Below, piece after piece: positions 13,952 through 16,112 of a stretch of DNA of 16,112 nucleotides. This DNA comes from JBAWVR01 sp964583845. GTDB taxonomy: Bacteria; Patescibacteriota; Minisyncoccia; Phycocordibacterales; GWA1-40-21. Both the position numbers and the translations under genes were made by a program. The stretch lies in NCBI GenBank assembly GCA_964583845.1, contig CAZOXG010000022.1, forward strand, positions 1-16,112, given 5' to 3'. Position 1 is the first letter of the stretch. Each line of letters starts with the position of its first letter. The notes under the pieces were generated by a model. The model worked only from the letters and a program-made list of their open reading frames with translations, ran no database searches and was not told the DNA's origin.

Positions 13952-13987
13952 ACTTTACTTGACTAAAGTACTTTACCTTGCTAAAGT
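13952..13987 (+). promoter_or_regulatory. Promoter of the yerC-like gene with two tandem 18-bp palindromic operators
   Basis: TTGACT (13959-13964), a 17-bp spacer and TAAAGT (13982-13987) make a good promoter, with the -10 ending 6 nt before ATG 13994. The same stretch consists of two abutting 18-bp units, each ACTTTA-N6-TAAAGT (13952-13969 and 13970-13987), covering both boxes. The unit size equals that of the TrpR operator. Autorepression by the downstream TrpR-family protein is inferred. Confidence 0.78.
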
Positions 13988-13993
13988 ATCTGT

Positions 13994-14308
13994 ATGAACT
14001 GGAACGACGAACAAAATACAATATTAGTCCAGGCTATTTTAGCTCTCAAAACTACCGATGAGGCAAAGCGTTTTTTACGGGATCTCATGACTGAGGGTGA
14101 AATTGTAGAATTTGGAAAAAGGCTTCAAGCTGCCGAAATGCTGACTAATAAAATCCCATATTCTATTATTGTTGAAAAGACGGGTCTAAGTTCCACAACT
14201 GTGGCACGTGTTTCTAAATGGTTAAACGGTAAAGAAGGTGGCTATAAAACTATAGTTAGTCGTTTACATCATCATAACTCTATCCAAAAAGGGAGAGGGT
14301 TGTCTTGA
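13994..14308 (+). CDS. TrpR/YerC-YecD family transcriptional repressor
   Basis: 104-residue all-helical DNA-binding protein of the TrpR superfamily, YerC/YecD branch. Family stretches: LRDLMTEGEIVEFGKRLQAAEML (28-50) followed by the helix-turn-helix IPYSIIVEKTGLSSTTVARVSKWLN (54-78). The C-terminal tail has three consecutive His (92-94) and basic residues. TrpR itself senses tryptophan; the ligand of the YerC branch is unknown, and nothing nearby points to tryptophan metabolism. Single-gene unit with its own promoter and terminator, and a double palindrome over the promoter that suggests autoregulation. Ends in TGA, showing that UGA is read as stop here. Confidence 0.9.
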   Translation: MNWNDEQNTILVQAILALKTTDEAKRFLRDLMTEGEIVEFGKRLQAAEMLTNKIPYSIIVEKTGLSSTTVARVSKWLNGKEGGYKTIVSRLHHHNSIQKGRGLS

Positions 14309-14349
14309 TTGTATTTCTATCTATATAAATTGAAATAATAAATAAAGCT

Positions 14350-14377
14350 AACCCCCTCCAGATTTGGAGGGGGTTTT
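14350..14377 (+). terminator. Strong Rho-independent terminator after the yerC-like gene
   Basis: ACCCCCTCCA (14351-14360) and TGGAGGGGGT (14365-14374) pair perfectly around a 4-nt loop, followed by TTT. Confidence 0.9.
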
Positions 14378-14426
14378 GTCAACCTGCATGTCGCTTGAAA
14401 AAGACAGAAAAATAGTTCTTTAAAAA

Positions 14427-14431
14427 AGGAG
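14427..14431 (+). promoter_or_regulatory. Strong Shine-Dalgarno sequence of the GNAT gene
   Basis: AGGAG, 7 nt before ATG 14439, is the only textbook ribosome-binding site in the window. It fixes the start of the acetyltransferase gene and contrasts with the leaderless neighbours. Confidence 0.85.
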
Positions 14432-14438
14432 AAGGAAA

Positions 14439-15059
14439 ATGATTGCCTTCAAAATCATCAATGTCAGGCCGTTTGCGCAGTCTCAAATGGTGGCAAAAAT
14501 CGCGGAGGTTTATCAACAAGCTTTTGGAGATAAACCTTGGAATGAAGGATTAATCTGTCCCATTTGTGGCAGCTTGTTCTCACGAAACCTGTTTTCCGAG
14601 ATATGCCCCAAATGTGTGGTTCAATCAAAGGAAGTTCTTTTAGTTGAATATTGGCCAATGAGTAAAATCATTAATGATTTTTACCAGGAGATGAATAAAC
14701 CACTCTCGGTTTGTATCGTCGCCTTGATTGGTAAGGATGTTATTGGTTTTGCTTGGGGCTATCAAGTTAACGTAAATCTGGAACTTGAGGTTAATCTCGA
14801 GGCTCCTGGCTTGCATCGTTTGCTTTGTGAACCTGTCTCTTACTTTTACCTTGATGAGTGCGCTGTGTTGCCAACTTATCAAGGAAGAGGCTTGGGAAAA
14901 TTGTTAGTGAAGAATATTCTACGTCAACAAGCGTTGAGTAGAGTTATTCTTCGCACGATGGACGATTCGCGGATGTGCGATCTCATAAAAAAAATGGGCG
15001 GTAAAATCGTCCAGAATGTTTCCCGCAACAGGGTGATCATGCAGTTGGCCACTCCTTAA
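14439..15059 (+). CDS. GNAT family acetyltransferase with inserted zinc ribbon
   Basis: 206 residues. The GNAT acetyl-CoA site is clear: FYLDECAVLPTYQGRGLGKLLV (136-157), with QGRGLG (148-153) as the pyrophosphate-binding loop, followed by the usual C-terminal strand-helix unit (SRVILRTMDDSRMCDLIKKMGG). Between the first helix (VAKIAEVYQQAFGDKPW) and the second part is a four-cysteine ribbon, Cys40-x2-Cys43 and Cys56-x2-Cys59, probably binding zinc. The acceptor substrate cannot be predicted. It has a strong Shine-Dalgarno sequence, is flanked by terminators on both sides, and appears less AT-biased than its neighbours by eye. These hint at an independent and perhaps acquired gene (inference). 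A weak TTGAAA at 14395 may be its -35 box. Confidence 0.88.
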   Translation: MIAFKIINVRPFAQSQMVAKIAEVYQQAFGDKPWNEGLICPICGSLFSRNLFSEICPKCVVQSKEVLLVEYWPMSKIINDFYQEMNKPLSVCIVALIGKDVIGFAWGYQVNVNLELEVNLEAPGLHRLLCEPVSYFYLDECAVLPTYQGRGLGKLLVKNILRQQALSRVILRTMDDSRMCDLIKKMGGKIVQNVSRNRVIMQLATP

Positions 15060-15063
15060 TATC

Positions 15064-15093
15064 AACAGCCTTGGAAATCTCCAAGGCTGTTTT
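15064..15093 (+). terminator. Rho-independent terminator after the GNAT gene
   Basis: AACAGCCTTGGA (15064-15075) and TCCAAGGCTGTT (15080-15091) pair perfectly around AATC, followed by TT. Confidence 0.92.
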
Positions 15094-15132
15094 CTAATGT
15101 ATAAATCTAGTCTATTTGATAAAACATTTTTT

Positions 15133-15141
15133 TGTTATAAA
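15133..15141 (+). promoter_or_regulatory. Extended -10 promoter of the Cys-repeat protein gene
   Basis: TGT-TATAAA at 15133-15141 is a good extended -10, giving a leader of about 37 nt before ATG 15187. The AT-rich run TATATATAAT directly before the ATG offers other possibilities, so the start site is uncertain. Confidence 0.4.
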
Positions 15142-15186
15142 ATAATGTTGGGTTTAACTTCTATTTTAAACAAAAATATATATAAT

Positions 15187-15999
15187 ATGATTAATTCTCA
15201 ATTACTTGAATACATCAAACAGCAAACACATCAGGGGGTAAATAGAGAGCAAATAATACAGTCACTACTAGCTAACGGCTGGCAACAATCAGATATTAAT
15301 GAAGCTTTTGTATTGTTTGATGTACCACTGCCAGGACAAATGCCTGTGGCAACAAATAAGATTTGGTTTAAAATAGGATTAACTGTTTTGTTGATATTGG
15401 CGGTTGGAATATGTTTGTATTTTGTCACTCAAAAATATAGCAGTGTATCCGACACAACGGTAATGTCGAATAAAAGCAATTTAGAAGTTTCAACCACAAC
15501 TGGAAACGTACAGGAAGGTGTTAAGAATGCGATAGATAGTAAGCCTGTTTCCAATCCGGTTATCAGCAGTTTGTATAATTGCGAGTCTATAACAGGAGAT
15601 AATGAACAATATACATGTTATTATCAGCAGGCGATTAATACGGGGGATGCAGTAGTGTGTTCAAGATTGAAGGGTGAGTTTAGATCTATGTGTTATATAG
15701 GTATCGCTATAAGGAAAAAGTCCCTGTCTCAATGTGCACTTGTTGATGGAGTTGGCGAACAGACATATTGTCGTTTTGCTGTTGCTCAGGTCACGGGTGA
15801 TACTTCTGTTTGTATTAATACCCAGGATAACTATCTACAAGATCTTTGTAATTATTATATAAAACATCAAGATCAACCAATTATAGAAGATATCGGGATA
15901 ATTGGTACAGCTATTAACGAAAAAGATTCTTCCGTTTGTAATCAAATAAAATATCAGGTTACTAGAGATTGGTGTTATTCAGCGGCTAAAGGTCAGTAA
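15187..15999 (+). CDS. Membrane-anchored protein with N-terminal helical module and five-fold cysteine-pair repeat
   Basis: 270 residues from ATG 15187. Residues 3-43 (LLEYIKQQTHQGVNREQIIQSLLANGWQQSDINEAF) form a small helical module I associate with N-termini of CPR membrane proteins, loosely UBA-like. One membrane helix follows (61-81), then a Ser/Thr-rich linker, then a cysteine-rich outer domain. That domain has ten Cys as five pairs: 132/144, 158/169, 183/195, 209/221 and 251/263, each pair 11-12 residues apart in a two-helix-like module of about 26 residues. Disulfides within each module are likely if it is exported. In-frame ATGs at 15097 and 15145 would add residues unlike the module start and are rejected. 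The function is unknown; binding at the cell surface is possible. Confidence 0.75.
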   Translation: MINSQLLEYIKQQTHQGVNREQIIQSLLANGWQQSDINEAFVLFDVPLPGQMPVATNKIWFKIGLTVLLILAVGICLYFVTQKYSSVSDTTVMSNKSNLEVSTTTGNVQEGVKNAIDSKPVSNPVISSLYNCESITGDNEQYTCYYQQAINTGDAVVCSRLKGEFRSMCYIGIAIRKKSLSQCALVDGVGEQTYCRFAVAQVTGDTSVCINTQDNYLQDLCNYYIKHQDQPIIEDIGIIGTAINEKDSSVCNQIKYQVTRDWCYSAAKGQ

Positions 16000-16021
16000 T
16001 AAACAGTTACATATTTAAATC

Positions 16022-16070
16022 GAAATTTTGCGGTGTTTGTTGGACAAAGTTCGAAACTATTTCGAGCAAA
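16022..16070. other. Intergenic nested inverted repeat near the window end
   Basis: ATTTTGC (16025-16031) pairs with GCAAAAT (16066-16072), and within the loop CGAAA (16052-16056) pairs with TTTCG (16060-16064). It has no T-tract, so it does not look like a terminator. It may be an operator or leader structure for a gene starting at 16077; function unknown. Confidence 0.3.
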
Positions 16071-16076
16071 ATCCAA

Positions 16077-16112
16077 ATGATTAAAACTACTAAAAAGGAC
16101 TCGGCAGGGCGA
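16077..16112 (+). CDS. Possible start of a gene cut by the window end
   Basis: ATG 16077 opens a frame of 12 codons to the window edge (MIKTTKKDSAGR). The Lys-rich start is plausible for a basic protein, but there is no Shine-Dalgarno sequence or clear -10 box and too little sequence to name it. Confidence 0.25.
   Translation, partial: MIKTTKKDSAGR

Noticed and set aside
14306..14338. UGA read-through (Gly) extending the yerC-like protein
   Set aside because: It would add only about ten residues before TAA and no other gene has in-frame UGA; the standard bacterial code fits.
15097..15186. Upstream in-frame starts for the Cys-repeat protein
   Set aside because: The added residues (MYKSSLFDKTFF...) lie over the likely promoter and precede the natural module start MINSQLLEYI.

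Overview
The window is AT-rich bacterial chromosome and fits a member of the Candidate Phyla Radiation (Patescibacteria, probably Parcubacteria-like); this is inference. The reasons are: almost no Shine-Dalgarno sequences, several apparently leaderless promoters, tight gene packing, and a membrane protein (15187-15999) that opens with a short helical module I associate with CPR proteins. TGA seems to be a normal stop (end of 13994-14308), which argues against the UGA=Gly lineages. There is no phage or transposase gene.

Layout. 1-1211 is the C-terminal part of the membrane protease FtsH, followed by a terminator. 1251-5880 is a five-gene copper-handling cluster, all on +: a CsoR-type Cu(I) sensor with a perfect operator palindrome, a secreted/anchored DUF305 (CopM-like) protein, the Cu(I)-exporting P1B-ATPase CopA, an HMA-SafE/DsbD-like membrane protein, and a membrane-anchored cupredoxin. 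6063-6135 (-) is tRNA-Ile(UAU). 6213-8828 is a large polytopic DUF2339 protein, convergent with recG (8883-11045, -). Then come mgtC and an FMN-dependent oxidoreductase (+), tRNA-Ser with anticodon ACU (12464-12550), a small membrane protein plus uracil-DNA glycosylase, a TrpR/YerC-type repressor, a GNAT acetyltransferase with a zinc-ribbon insert, and a membrane-anchored Cys-repeat protein.

The most unusual content is non-coding. Directly downstream of each tRNA gene lies a 150-180 bp structured element (5881-6016 and 12596-12771). The two share sequence blocks and fold the same way, with compensating base changes. Each contains an inverted copy of the 3' end of its own neighbouring tRNA, split at the acceptor/T-stem boundary by an inserted hairpin. 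The terminator hairpins between tRNA and element extend into the mature tRNA acceptor strand. Both tRNAs have anticodons uncommon in bacteria (UAU and ACU). I know of no described element with this design.

A second theme is promoter architecture. In four genes a -10 hexamer ends exactly 6 nt before the ATG, and in csoR 9 nt before it, which predicts leaderless mRNAs. In csoR and the yerC-like gene, palindromic operators cover these promoters and suggest autoregulation. The GNAT gene, with a textbook Shine-Dalgarno sequence, is the exception.
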